A stretch of 51,144 nucleotides of DNA from Nanobdellota archaeon (GTDB lineage Archaea > Nanobdellota > Nanobdellia > Woesearchaeales > WJIZ01): positions 1 to 51,144 of the forward strand of contig JAGLMD010000057.1 in NCBI GenBank assembly GCA_023140175.1. The letters run 5' to 3'. Of the stretch, positions 41,743-51,046 are shown piece after piece; the stretch's first letter is position 1; each line of letters starts with the position of its first letter. The notes beneath the pieces were generated by a model. The model saw only the letters and a program-made list of their open reading frames with translations, was not told the DNA's origin and made no database searches. Made by a program: the position numbers and the translations under genes.

Positions 41743-42041
41743 TTGCCGAACTTCTTATCAAATTTTTCTTTAGCTTTATTCTCCTTCCAATATACAGCAT
41801 GGCTTGCCCGTTTATCAAATAAAGCAATTGATATCTTGATCATATCACTCTGGAATTTCTTGAGTGCCTTCTTTTCTACAATTATCTTAGAATCCTCAAT
41901 GCACTCCTGCATAAGCCTTATATTTTCCTTTCTGCATTTCTGCTCTTCTTCTTTCTCTTCATCTTCAGTTAGAAATATCTCTTCCCACATAGGATAAGTG
42001 CTTCCTTTTACAGTCCTTGGGAATGATTTTGAAAATGGCAT
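41739..42041 (-). CDS. Conserved hypothetical protein, charged (100 aa)
   Basis: A 100-aa soluble, highly charged protein. It begins MPFSKSFPRTVKGSTYPMWEE, then an acidic run, KENIRLMQECIEDSKIIVEKKAL, and SDMIKISIALFDKRASHAVYWKENKAKEKFD. The pattern is familiar from DPANN genomes but I know of no assigned function. No metal or catalytic motif is apparent. Convergent with the small membrane protein gene. Confidence 0.7.
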   Translation of the reverse strand: MPFSKSFPRTVKGSTYPMWEEIFLTEDEEKEEEQKCRKENIRLMQECIEDSKIIVEKKALKKFQSDMIKISIALFDKRASHAVYWKENKAKEKFDKKFGN

Positions 42042-42088
42042 TATAAGTAAAGAATCAACCAGGATATAAATAAATTTCTAAAGAAAGG

Positions 42089-42132
42089 TTTATATATAGT
42101 AATTATTAGAGTTAAAGAGAAGAGGTAGGTGG
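42089..42132 (+). promoter_or_regulatory. Promoter and ribosome binding site of the surface protein gene
   Basis: TTTATATATA (42089-42098) is a strong TATA box; a start near 42119 leaves a short leader with GGTAGGTGG (42124-42132) just before ATG 42133. Confidence 0.55.
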
Positions 42133-45100
42133 ATGAGAAATAAGATATTTATGCTTACATTTCTGGGAATACTATTACTTTCTCCATTAGTTTTTTCCTT
42201 CTCTTCCAACTCTACATCCACTTCAGAATGGAAGATGTTTGGAAGAACATTAGATAATAATAGATATTATCCAGATACAGTTAATATGAGTCATTTTGGA
42301 TTGTTGTGGAGTTATGAGGCTGATGATTCCTTTGATTCTTCTCCCGCAATCTCTCAAGGCATCTTATATATTGGAAATCTAGATAAGAATGTATATGCTC
42401 TCAATGCCACCACTGGAAACATGATTTGGAATTATACTTTATCACATGCAACAGAATCTTCTCCTGCAATTTCACAAGGTAAGGTATATATAGGATGTTA
42501 TGGACATACTATGTATGTTCTTAACGCCACAATAGGCACTCAGCTTTGGAACTATACTATAAAAGGTTATATTCGTTCTTCCTTTGTAATTCTAGATGAT
42601 ATCCTGTATTTTGGTGACTATGACTATGGAAATAATAGTGTCTATGCTCTTAATACTTCAACTGGTACTCAGCTTTGGAACTATACTATAGGAGACTCAA
42701 TGTTTTCCTCGCCATCAATTTATAATGACAGAATTTACATAGCCAGCGAAAATAATATGACATTTGCTCTCAATGCTACAACAGGGATTCAACTCTGGAA
42801 CTATACTACACAAGGTTATATCCACTCTTCGCCCGCCATTTCAGGGGGCATTTTATATATAGGAAGCTACGATAATAAGGTCTATGCTTTGAACGCCACT
42901 AACGGTATTCTCATTTGGAATTACACCACAGGTTATTCTGTTCTTTCTTCCCCCGCAATATCTCAAGGGATTTTATATATAGGAAGCTACGATAATAAGG
43001 TCTATGCTTTGAACGCCACTAATGGTGAAGAATTATGGACTTATGTGGCAGAAGGTAGCCTTCTTCCTTCTCCAGCAATATCTCAAAATATTCTTTTCAT
43101 TGGAAGTCATTCTAACAAAACATATGTCCTTAATGTTACTACAGGTATTCTACTTTGGAACTACACAACAGGTAATATTATTCTTTCATCTCCTTCAATT
43201 GCAAACGGAATAGTTTACATTGGAGGTCATGACAACAAACTCTACGCCTTCTCAGCCCTTCCTAATTTACCTCCTTCAATAACCCAGAACTACCCGCCAA
43301 ACAATTTATTTACTTCAACAAGAAACATAACCTTCAATTTCACAGCCACTGATGATTTCGACTCATCACTAACATGCAACTTAACTATCGATGGAAAAGT
43401 AAATCAAAGTGGTTTAACAGTTATAAACAGCACACCTCACGCTACTTATGCAACAGGAAATCTCTCCTTAGGTACACACACATGGAATATTACCTGCTGG
43501 GACAATGATCATGCTCATAATACTTCAGAAACAAGAACATTTACAGTAGAAAATTGTAACCCGCCGACAGAAGGAGATTGGAACATATATAATCAAAATG
43601 TAACTTGTTTTAATAGAAACATATCGTTGAACGGAAATTTATACATAAGTGGTAGCTCGATACTTACTTTTAATAATACAAACTTACTTATTTTGCCATG
43701 GGACGGTGAGTTTGTTGTAAACGACAGTACTCAAGTTAATATTTATAACTCTAACATCACTAGTTCAATCGACCCCTATGATCATAATGACTATTATACT
43801 AATTTTAAAGGCACATCTAGTAACTACATAGAGAATTCTTTTATTGATTTCTTGCTATTAGAAGAAAATACCAATACAAATATCTCTATTTTATCTTCTT
43901 ATAATATTGGCTATGGAGGCAATGCTTCTGGTTATCTTTTCAACTCAACAATATCAAGGTCAACAGAATTAAGAGTAAATCCCATAATTGATTTCATTAA
44001 CTCTAGTTTAAATAATTTAACTATTGAAATTTATGGGGATACAAGCATAATTTTTAATAATATCTATCAAGAAAATAATATCATAGACTCTTTTTCTTCA
44101 ACCAATCAAAAGATAAAATTTAATTTTTCAAATAGCTATGTTAATAAACTATGTATAAGAACTAGCTCTGATAATAATATCTCAATTATTCTATCGAACG
44201 TCTCAATATATTCAGCCGAATTTGGGGGTTATAATTCAATGTACACCATTATTAATTCTACTATAGAAGACACTCTTTGGGTTTTAACTCAGGCTTATTC
44301 GGATGTACAAAATTCAAATATTTTGAATTTAGATAGTTATGGAGATTCTATTATCAATTTTACAAAACTTACTAATTTAACTAGGTTTTATAGCTTTAAA
44401 GCCGGCCATCCAATAATAGCAGGTAATGTTAACATAATTTCCAATATTATACCTTCTTTGGTTAATGCAAATGTAACTCGTTTATATCCCCTCTACCTAT
44501 ATAACAGCTCTTCATCAAACCTATACAACTCTAGCGTATCAATAATAAATTCCAACACGATCATATGGAATAGCACCCTTTCAGGAGGCTATGTAGAAAT
44601 AAACCTAACATTCAATTCTACAAATTACAATAACACCTATAATATAACTTTGCCAAACGATAAAATAATAGGTGTGATTAGTCTCTTAACAAACACCCCC
44701 ATTAACATTACCTTCGACCAAAACGCACCTAATCTTACTATCAACAGTCCAATAGACAATTACAATTCTTCCGCAAATTCTATCTCTTTCAACTTCACAG
44801 CAACAGATGATTTCCATGATATTTTATTATGCAACCTAACTATAAACGGAACAGTAAACTTAAGCAATATAATTGCTGCAGGCGGCGCACCCCAGATCAA
44901 CACCACCAGCCTTAATACCGGCACTTATTATTGGAACATCTCCTGTTGGGATGAAGGCAATAAAGTAAACATCTCTATAACTAGAACACTTACTATTGAC
45001 ACTACTTTCCCAACAACCTGCACAAATATCACTTTAATAGCTGATACAGATAATGACGGAAATATTGAGATAAACTGGAGTACAGACTCAGATGCAGGTA

Positions 45101-46572
45101 AATATGGCATCTTTAGGGCAGCAACTAATTCATCAAGCATATCTTCAGCTGCAAGATTAATTAACATAACAGGAAACTTCTTTGAAGACAATACTTCATT
45201 ACATAACACAGAATACTGGTATGCTGTAACAGTAATAGATTCAGCAGGAAATGAAAACCTCTCAATTTTCTCAAACTCATCTAACATGATAAACGCAGCA
45301 GCAAATGACACAATTAATCCCAAACTACCTTCTTCAATAACAGTTACAAATGCAAGCAATACAGCAACAATAAGGTGGCCTGCAGTGCTTTATGACATTG
45401 AAGGAAATGCTGATTTTACTGGTTTAACTTATGAAATATGGTATAAGGCTCCAGGCAGTATCAATATTAGCAGGAACATGACTGCAAATATCTTCCAGGA
45501 AATAACTAATACTGATGTTTCAGCCAACTCAACTGAATTTAGCATACCATCAAGCTGCGGAAGTTCCTGCAATTATATGTTTATAGTTATAACCAAAGAT
45601 GATGCCAATAACAGAAATCTCTCAACTCCCCTGAATGAGCTTAACATCGCAAATGTCAGTTTGAGCTATTCCTCAGGAAGCAGCACCCCGCCTCCCTCCA
45701 GCTCTGGAGGAGGGGGCGGTGGGGGCATTATAAGAGTTAAACAAAACATATTCTCAAAAGGATGGGCAGATGTAGAAGATTCCTTAAACATAACTATAGA
45801 TAATTCATTTATACCTTTGACATATGTATCATTTCATCTTAAGGAAAAAGTATCGAATCTTCAGTTTACTGTCGAAACATTAGGCAGCCATCCTGAGCAT
45901 TTACCTGAATTGAGAAATCTTGCTTATAGTTTCCTTAAGATAACTGCAAGAAACGTAGTAGATGATAATTTAATATATCCGACAGTAAAATTTAAAGTAA
46001 AGAATTCTTGGCTTTCAGAAAACAAGTTAAATAAAGGAGATGTTGCCCTATTCAGATACAAAAATAATAAATGGCATAAACTAAAGACAGAATTTGATTC
46101 TCAGGGCGGTGATTACTCATATTATTGGTCTGAAATTCCGGGTTTTAGTTACTTTGTCATTGCTTCATCAACTATACTCACTGCAGCAAAAACAGGCTCA
46201 CCCACATCTCAAGATACTCAGCCAAGAACAGAAGACCAGGAAAGGGGCGAACAGGATTTTCCAGATATAACTAAAATTCAGGAAGATAAAATTAACTTCC
46301 TTAAAATAATCTTTATATCATTAGGAATCATATTATCTCTTGCAGTAATCTCCCTGTCAGCCTATTTTATTTTCTCAAAACTAGGAGAAAAAAGACTGGA
46401 TATGCTAATAGATTCAGAAAAACAAGTTCCAAAAAAGCTTCTCGAATATATCAAATTAGAACTCTCAAAAAACATCCCAAAAGAAACAATAAAGAAAGCA
46501 TTATTCTCTAAAGGTTGGCCGGAAAAACAGGTAGAACAAGCCTTTCAAAAATGTCAAAAACCACTCTGCTGA
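42133..46572 (+). CDS. Large cell-surface protein: PQQ-like eight-bladed propeller, Ig-like/FN3 modules, PGF-pre-PGF domain, C-terminal membrane anchor
   Basis: A 1479-aa secreted protein. Residues 1-22 form a signal peptide. Residues 30-390 hold eight PQQ-like repeats, each near 40 aa with a YIG...VYALNATTG...LWNYT core, which fits an eight-bladed beta-propeller. Two Ig-like modules (ITFNFTATDDFDSSLTCNLTI and SISFNFTATDDFHDILLCNLTI) flank a middle region of Asn/Ser/Thr-rich repeats that may be a beta-helix. An FN3-like part, a Ser/Pro/Gly linker (GGGGGGG near 1190), a PGF-pre-PGF domain (about 1200-1370), a transmembrane helix (about 1393-1415) and a basic cytoplasmic helical tail follow. 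N-glycosylation sequons are abundant. A surface-layer or adhesive role is likely. Confidence 0.85.
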   Translation: MRNKIFMLTFLGILLLSPLVFSFSSNSTSTSEWKMFGRTLDNNRYYPDTVNMSHFGLLWSYEADDSFDSSPAISQGILYIGNLDKNVYALNATTGNMIWNYTLSHATESSPAISQGKVYIGCYGHTMYVLNATIGTQLWNYTIKGYIRSSFVILDDILYFGDYDYGNNSVYALNTSTGTQLWNYTIGDSMFSSPSIYNDRIYIASENNMTFALNATTGIQLWNYTTQGYIHSSPAISGGILYIGSYDNKVYALNATNGILIWNYTTGYSVLSSPAISQGILYIGSYDNKVYALNATNGEELWTYVAEGSLLPSPAISQNILFIGSHSNKTYVLNVTTGILLWNYTTGNIILSSPSIANGIVYIGGHDNKLYAFSALPNLPPSITQNYPPNNLFTSTRNITFNFTATDDFDSSLTCNLTIDGKVNQSGLTVINSTPHATYATGNLSLGTHTWNITCWDNDHAHNTSETRTFTVENCNPPTEGDWNIYNQNVTCFNRNISLNGNLYISGSSILTFNNTNLLILPWDGEFVVNDSTQVNIYNSNITSSIDPYDHNDYYTNFKGTSSNYIENSFIDFLLLEENTNTNISILSSYNIGYGGNASGYLFNSTISRSTELRVNPIIDFINSSLNNLTIEIYGDTSIIFNNIYQENNIIDSFSSTNQKIKFNFSNSYVNKLCIRTSSDNNISIILSNVSIYSAEFGGYNSMYTIINSTIEDTLWVLTQAYSDVQNSNILNLDSYGDSIINFTKLTNLTRFYSFKAGHPIIAGNVNIISNIIPSLVNANVTRLYPLYLYNSSSSNLYNSSVSIINSNTIIWNSTLSGGYVEINLTFNSTNYNNTYNITLPNDKIIGVISLLTNTPINITFDQNAPNLTINSPIDNYNSSANSISFNFTATDDFHDILLCNLTINGTVNLSNIIAAGGAPQINTTSLNTGTYYWNISCWDEGNKVNISITRTLTIDTTFPTTCTNITLIADTDNDGNIEINWSTDSDAGKYGIFRAATNSSSISSAARLINITGNFFEDNTSLHNTEYWYAVTVIDSAGNENLSIFSNSSNMINAAANDTINPKLPSSITVTNASNTATIRWPAVLYDIEGNADFTGLTYEIWYKAPGSINISRNMTANIFQEITNTDVSANSTEFSIPSSCGSSCNYMFIVITKDDANNRNLSTPLNELNIANVSLSYSSGSSTPPPSSSGGGGGGGIIRVKQNIFSKGWADVEDSLNITIDNSFIPLTYVSFHLKEKVSNLQFTVETLGSHPEHLPELRNLAYSFLKITARNVVDDNLIYPTVKFKVKNSWLSENKLNKGDVALFRYKNNKWHKLKTEFDSQGGDYSYYWSEIPGFSYFVIASSTILTAAKTGSPTSQDTQPRTEDQERGEQDFPDITKIQEDKINFLKIIFISLGIILSLAVISLSAYFIFSKLGEKRLDMLIDSEKQVPKKLLEYIKLELSKNIPKETIKKALFSKGWPEKQVEQAFQKCQKPLC
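42850..43022. repeat. Near-identical 53-bp tandem unit in the propeller
   Basis: Bases 42850-42902 and 42970-43022 are identical over 53 positions, period 120 bases (40 codons). They encode blades five and six of the propeller. Other blades share the protein pattern but not this DNA identity, which indicates recent duplication or gene conversion. Confidence 0.85.
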
Positions 46573-46573
46573 A

Positions 46574-46666
46574 CTTCAAGCTCTGCTTGAAGGCTTATAA
46601 ATCTCTGATTCAAGAAAGTCTTACTATCGTAAGATGATTATAGATATAAGACTTTATTGTCTTATA
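46574..46666. terminator. Three successive hairpins after the surface protein gene
   Basis: CTTCAAGC-TCT-GCTTGAAG (46574-46592), TCTTAC-TATC-GTAAGA (46619-46634) and TATAAGAC-TTTATT-GTCTTATA (46645-46666) are perfect stems in a row. The first, two bases past the stop, is the most likely terminator or 3'-stability element. The region 46667-46805 has no gene. Confidence 0.5.
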
Positions 46667-46805
46667 AAGCATGCGTATTATTATGGATTCTATACTTTAT
46701 ATACAATAAAAAAGCAGAGTGGCATGTTTTTAGGCGCTGCAAAGGTTAAGTGGTTTTTGAGCATACAGATACAATCCAACTAAAGTTGAATAGTATTCTG
46801 TCGTA

Positions 46806-48125
46806 TCAGAAATCAAAAATCTTCTTCTTCTCTTCAAATGCAATAGGGCTTCCACCACCGTGCCATGTAAATCTCGGCCTTATTCTCATCGGATACATCT
46901 TTTCATTATTATCATCAAATATTATAGCAGCCCCCTTTACTCTGGGCAGATAATTAAGCTGCTTGTCCAAGCCTTCTCTCATATAACTCTGCATTAGCAT
47001 ACCCAAAGCCTTCACATCGTAGTTTGCGGTAATTCTATGCGCAATTACAACATCTGACTGGGTCATTACATCAGTATGTATCTTTCCAGGCTGCTGGCTT
47101 GCAAGAATCAACGATATGCCAGGCTGCCTTCCTTCTCTGAGTATTGTAACTAATGGTTGTGTTGCCATGGTCTTTCCTTCATTAGGCAGGAACTCATGAG
47201 CCTCGTCAATTATCAGCCAAACCAATGGCTCTTTTCTCTTCCCTTCCTCATCTTGCTCAAGTAAAGATGTATTCTTCTTTATAGATCTATGCTCTTCACT
47301 CTTTCTTGCTACCATCCTGTTTAGAAAGAGTTTCTGGCTGACAAGCCCGATTACTAATGCCCTAATATTAGATGCTCCGGGAATAGTAGCATAGCAGCTG
47401 ACATCCAGGACAGTGACCTGCCCGCCTTTTACTAACTCCCGTATTGGCGTACCCTTTTTATCAAAAAGCCCCCATTTTTTTGCAGATAAAAACCTATTCT
47501 CTATAGCATCTTTTATTTCATTTCTTATAGCATCTTCGCTTTTTATTTTATGAATAATATCATCAATATCATAATCTTTTGTTTCTTCTTTCAGGTCATT
47601 GATTACTCTTTCCATTGTCACACCAATCTCAGAATTAATATCAATATCAAAGCTCATGCACCAGTCGCTTGATTCTAGTTCACTTGGCTTAATCGAGAAT
47701 GGAAAATCTGTCGGTATTCCCTCTTCTTTATATTTATTATAATAACCTGTAGGTGTATAGATATGTACATGTAATCCTTTTCCTTCAAGGCCCCATTCCT
47801 TAAGTAATTTTTCCTCTTTCTTGTTAGGATATTTCATAGGCCAGTATATGCCCATAGTGTCAAGCATGACAACAGAAATATTATCCTTTACTTCACTTGG
47901 AAGGTCGCTCATACCTTCTGCAATAACACCCATAGAATAACTCTTTCCGCTTCCCCTCTTTCCGCAGATAAATATAACATGGCTCCTTAGGACATCAATA
48001 AGAATCTTATTAGATAAAGAAGTGGTTTGCCCCATTTTCACATAATGTTTTCCGATAAATATAGTCCCCTTTGTGCCAAATCTCTTCTTATCTTCTTCAT
48101 CTCTTCCTACAACAATATCATACAT
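46806..48125 (-). CDS. HerA-like (DUF87) hexameric ATPase
   Basis: A 439-aa ATPase of the HerA/FtsK superfamily. Walker A is GKRGSGKS at 55-62, Walker B is VWLIIDEAHEFLP, and ILREGRQPGISLILASQQPGKIHTDVMTQSD with an arginine is the following helicase-like block. The N-terminal FIGKHYVKMGQTT forms a HAS-barrel-like beta segment. HerA itself works with NurA in DNA end resection; this group lacks an adjacent nurA, so its job may be a different DNA or membrane process. GGTGAT precedes ATG 48125. It is divergent from the parvulin-thioredoxin gene. Confidence 0.85.
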   Translation of the reverse strand: MYDIVVGRDEEDKKRFGTKGTIFIGKHYVKMGQTTSLSNKILIDVLRSHVIFICGKRGSGKSYSMGVIAEGMSDLPSEVKDNISVVMLDTMGIYWPMKYPNKKEEKLLKEWGLEGKGLHVHIYTPTGYYNKYKEEGIPTDFPFSIKPSELESSDWCMSFDIDINSEIGVTMERVINDLKEETKDYDIDDIIHKIKSEDAIRNEIKDAIENRFLSAKKWGLFDKKGTPIRELVKGGQVTVLDVSCYATIPGASNIRALVIGLVSQKLFLNRMVARKSEEHRSIKKNTSLLEQDEEGKRKEPLVWLIIDEAHEFLPNEGKTMATQPLVTILREGRQPGISLILASQQPGKIHTDVMTQSDVVIAHRITANYDVKALGMLMQSYMREGLDKQLNYLPRVKGAAIIFDDNNEKMYPMRIRPRFTWHGGGSPIAFEEKKKIFDF

Positions 48126-48275
48126 ATTGTCTATACATCACCTATTACTATAAATAATTTAGAAACTATTCTAAAGTAGTATATTATAGAAAAATTTATT
48201 AATGCAATACCCTTTATATTATAAAAAGAGGGGGAAACACAACAAATATTAAAAATCATATTAGATGGTGATATA

Positions 48276-49634
48276 ATGAAAAAAAAGAAATCTAAGATAA
48301 ATCAAAAAGTGAAATCAGCTATTTTCACTGCCGTTTTAGCAATAATTGTTATAAGTCTTTTTTATTATCTTATAGCAAAAGAAAGTTCTAATAATCAGTC
48401 TGAGGATAGCTCAAGCCCGGTCGCAATTGTCAATGGCGGGAAAATTACCGAGAATGATCTGGATAAGGAATATTCTAAAATATCAGAAGAATATCAGGCA
48501 CTTGTATCAAAAGATCAACTATTGGACCAGCTCATTAATAAAAAATTGGTTCTTCAAGAAGCAAATAATCAGGATATTTTAGTATCAGATTCTGAGATAG
48601 AGGAGCAGCTGAATATTGTTAAGCAGCAGTTTCCAACAGAGGAATTATTTATGGAAGCACTTGAGCAGCAGGGTCTCACATTAGAAATTATGGGCATCCA
48701 GATTGAAGAAACCATACTTATAAATAAGCTTCTTAATCAGACTGTTATTTCTGATATAGAAGTATCAGAACAGGAAATATCTGAATATTATACAGGGAAT
48801 AATGAGCAATTTACTGCTAAAGAAGGGGAGATAAGGGTAGCCCATATTTTGGCTGAATCAGAAGAAGAAGCAGGGGAAATAATATCTATACTGAAAAATG
48901 GAAGAAATTTTCAGGATCTTGCTCAAGCTGTTTCAAAAGACCCTTCAGCAGAATTCAACAAAGGAGACCTTGGCTTTTTCTCGCAAGGCACAATGGTGGC
49001 GGAATTTGAAGATGAAGCATTCTCCCTTAAGGTAGGCCAGATCTCTGAGCCAGTAAAAACAGAATTTGGCTATCATATCATAAAAAGGCTCCCTAATATA
49101 ATATCTTTAAATGAGGCAAAAGATGGCATATCAGCAGTAATCTTGAATTCTAAACAATCAGAATCTATAGAAGGGTACATTTCAGAATTAAGAGATAATG
49201 CAGATATAAAATTAAGTGAAGAGATAGCGCCATTAGGCGCAGCTATTCAAGAAGAAACTGAAATTGAGAATGAGTTTAAAGAGACATCTGATGAAATATG
49301 TACAGAAGACGAAAAACCAATTATAAGGATGTATACTTCCTCGACATGTGAAAAATGCAGAGACATTGAAATAGCTTTCAGAAATACAGTCCAAACCTAT
49401 GATGTTGTAGTTAAAGAATGGGAATTAGATACAGGAGACAACCTTTACACCTCTGAAATTGAAACAAGCATGACAAGCTCAGAATATGAATTATTAAAAA
49501 AATACAACCCCTCATTTGCAGTTCCTGCCTATGTCTTCGGTTGCAGGTATGTAAGGATAGGAAATGCTTTTGCTGAGCCGGATTACCTGGAAGAAGAAAA
49601 AATATTTATGGAGACAATTGAAAGAATAATATGA
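48276..49634 (+). CDS. Membrane-anchored parvulin (PpiC) fused to a thioredoxin-like domain
   Basis: A 452-aa protein. Residues 14-33 are a transmembrane anchor after a lysine-rich start, placing the rest outside. Residues 45-170 are SurA-like helices (AIVNGGKITENDLDKEY, DQLLDQLINKKLVLQEA). Residues 185-275 are a parvulin peptidyl-prolyl isomerase: IRVAHILAESEEEA, FQDLAQAVSKDPSAEFNKGDLGFF, FGYHIIKRL. From 345 a thioredoxin-like domain follows with Cys358-x-x-Cys361 (TCEKCRD) and a cis-proline candidate Pro417 (AVPAYVF). The combination suggests an extracytoplasmic foldase that also handles disulfides. It overlaps the next gene by four bases (ATGA), which is also thioredoxin-like. Confidence 0.85.
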   Translation: MKKKKSKINQKVKSAIFTAVLAIIVISLFYYLIAKESSNNQSEDSSSPVAIVNGGKITENDLDKEYSKISEEYQALVSKDQLLDQLINKKLVLQEANNQDILVSDSEIEEQLNIVKQQFPTEELFMEALEQQGLTLEIMGIQIEETILINKLLNQTVISDIEVSEQEISEYYTGNNEQFTAKEGEIRVAHILAESEEEAGEIISILKNGRNFQDLAQAVSKDPSAEFNKGDLGFFSQGTMVAEFEDEAFSLKVGQISEPVKTEFGYHIIKRLPNIISLNEAKDGISAVILNSKQSESIEGYISELRDNADIKLSEEIAPLGAAIQEETEIENEFKETSDEICTEDEKPIIRMYTSSTCEKCRDIEIAFRNTVQTYDVVVKEWELDTGDNLYTSEIETSMTSSEYELLKKYNPSFAVPAYVFGCRYVRIGNAFAEPDYLEEEKIFMETIERII

Positions 49635-51046
49635 GCCAGGATTCTTTTAAATTAATGAGGGAAATGAGGTTTATAGAAAGCAGTTTCGAGGCAGGCATAA
49701 TTACAAAATCCGAATATGAAATTTCTAAAAAAAGAGTAGAAGATAAGCTGGACATAGTTAAAAAAGAAGAAGCAGAATCACAAGAGCCAAAACAGCCTGA
49801 AAAGATAGAAGCAGCTCTGCCGGAAGAAAAAGAACAAACAGAACAAGTTGTTCATGAAGAAGAAAAAATATCGGCTCATGAAGAAAAGCCTGAAGTAAGT
49901 GTTTACTATGATGAGTCTCATCCAGCTAAAGTTGAAAGAAAGGAAGAAGAACTTAAGGAAAAACAGCCTGTAGCTAAAGAGCAGCAGCCATTACAAGAAA
50001 AACAACGTACTGGTCGTTTTGAGACCTATGGCAGCAGGTTTGCTCTGCCAAAAAAATCCAGGCTTTTGGTTTTTCTGTCTTTCTTAATTCTTATTTTTAT
50101 TATTTTATTCTCTTTCAATTCAGGTAATCTTAAAGACACTTCTTTCACACCTGTTTGTGAATCTGATCTTGATTGCCAAAAAACAGGATTTACAGGAAAA
50201 TGCATTAATGCATCTACTGGCTCTGCAGAATGTATATTTAAGCCGGCCATACAAACAGATATCACGATAATTACATCAGAAGAATGTAAATTATGTGATA
50301 TAGGCAGGATGAAAAACACCATCACTCAGATTTATCCAGGAGCAGAATACCAATTAATAGATGCAAATGACCCGGATGCAGAACTTTTTATCTCAGAACT
50401 TAGTATAGAATCTCTTCCAGCATACATATTTGATAAAGGTATAGAAAAAACAGAGAGATTCAAGTCTACTTCAACTATTTTTACCAAGCCAACATTTATA
50501 GGAGAAGAAGAATTTTATCTTATGAAGCCGGGAGCGTCTGGCTCGTCATATTTATTTAAGAACGAGCAGCAGAAAAACTCAGTAGAGCTATTCTTCACGC
50601 CGTTTGCAAAATCATCTGAAAGAGCATTTGAAAATATATTGGAGCTCACAAAAGACAAAGATATCAACCTCAATATAAGATATTACACAAGACAAGAGAT
50701 TGGCCCGGGAAATTCAGATGTAAAGGAGCTCTTGAGGCAGGTATGTATAAGGTCTGACTCAGAAGATAAGCTCATATCTTATATAGGCTGTATATTCAAA
50801 GAAGGAATGGATGAAGAAACAGCTATAACCTGCATGGATTCCTATAACATTCCAAAACAAAAAATAGAGAAATGTATACAGGATGATGCAGAATCAATCC
50901 TCTCTGGAGATATTGACAAAGCAAGGGAATTTTCAATAAACACTCTGCCTGTTTTCATATTCAATAATCAATACAAGAAAGGCGGTTCTTTATCAGTTGA
51001 TATCTTAGAAGATCTTTTCTGTAAAATTAATCCTGATAGTTGTTAA
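49631..51046 (+). CDS. Membrane protein with SHOCT-like N terminus and external thioredoxin/DsbA-like domains
   Basis: A 471-aa protein. Residues 5-40 look like a SHOCT-type short helical motif (ESSFEAGIITKSEYEISKKRVEDKL); 45-130 are an acidic, Glu/Lys/Pro/Gln-rich linker on the cytoplasmic side. A transmembrane helix spans about 145-162. Outside, a cysteine-rich segment (residues 176-201) precedes a thioredoxin-like domain with Cys219-x-x-Cys222 (EECKLCD) and a SLPAYIF cis-Pro loop. A second domain (about 310-471) has a DsbA-like all-helical insert with several Cys and a TLPVFIF cis-Pro loop but no clear CxxC. It probably passes electrons with the parvulin-thioredoxin protein. No VKOR or DsbB gene is in the window. 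Confidence 0.75.
   Translation: MSQDSFKLMREMRFIESSFEAGIITKSEYEISKKRVEDKLDIVKKEEAESQEPKQPEKIEAALPEEKEQTEQVVHEEEKISAHEEKPEVSVYYDESHPAKVERKEEELKEKQPVAKEQQPLQEKQRTGRFETYGSRFALPKKSRLLVFLSFLILIFIILFSFNSGNLKDTSFTPVCESDLDCQKTGFTGKCINASTGSAECIFKPAIQTDITIITSEECKLCDIGRMKNTITQIYPGAEYQLIDANDPDAELFISELSIESLPAYIFDKGIEKTERFKSTSTIFTKPTFIGEEEFYLMKPGASGSSYLFKNEQQKNSVELFFTPFAKSSERAFENILELTKDKDINLNIRYYTRQEIGPGNSDVKELLRQVCIRSDSEDKLISYIGCIFKEGMDEETAITCMDSYNIPKQKIEKCIQDDAESILSGDIDKAREFSINTLPVFIFNNQYKKGGSLSVDILEDLFCKINPDSC

Noticed and set aside
46750-46953. A 67-codon plus-strand frame opposite the end of the HerA-like gene
   Set aside because: It is mostly antisense to a clear ATPase gene, has no ribosome binding site and no recognisable family.
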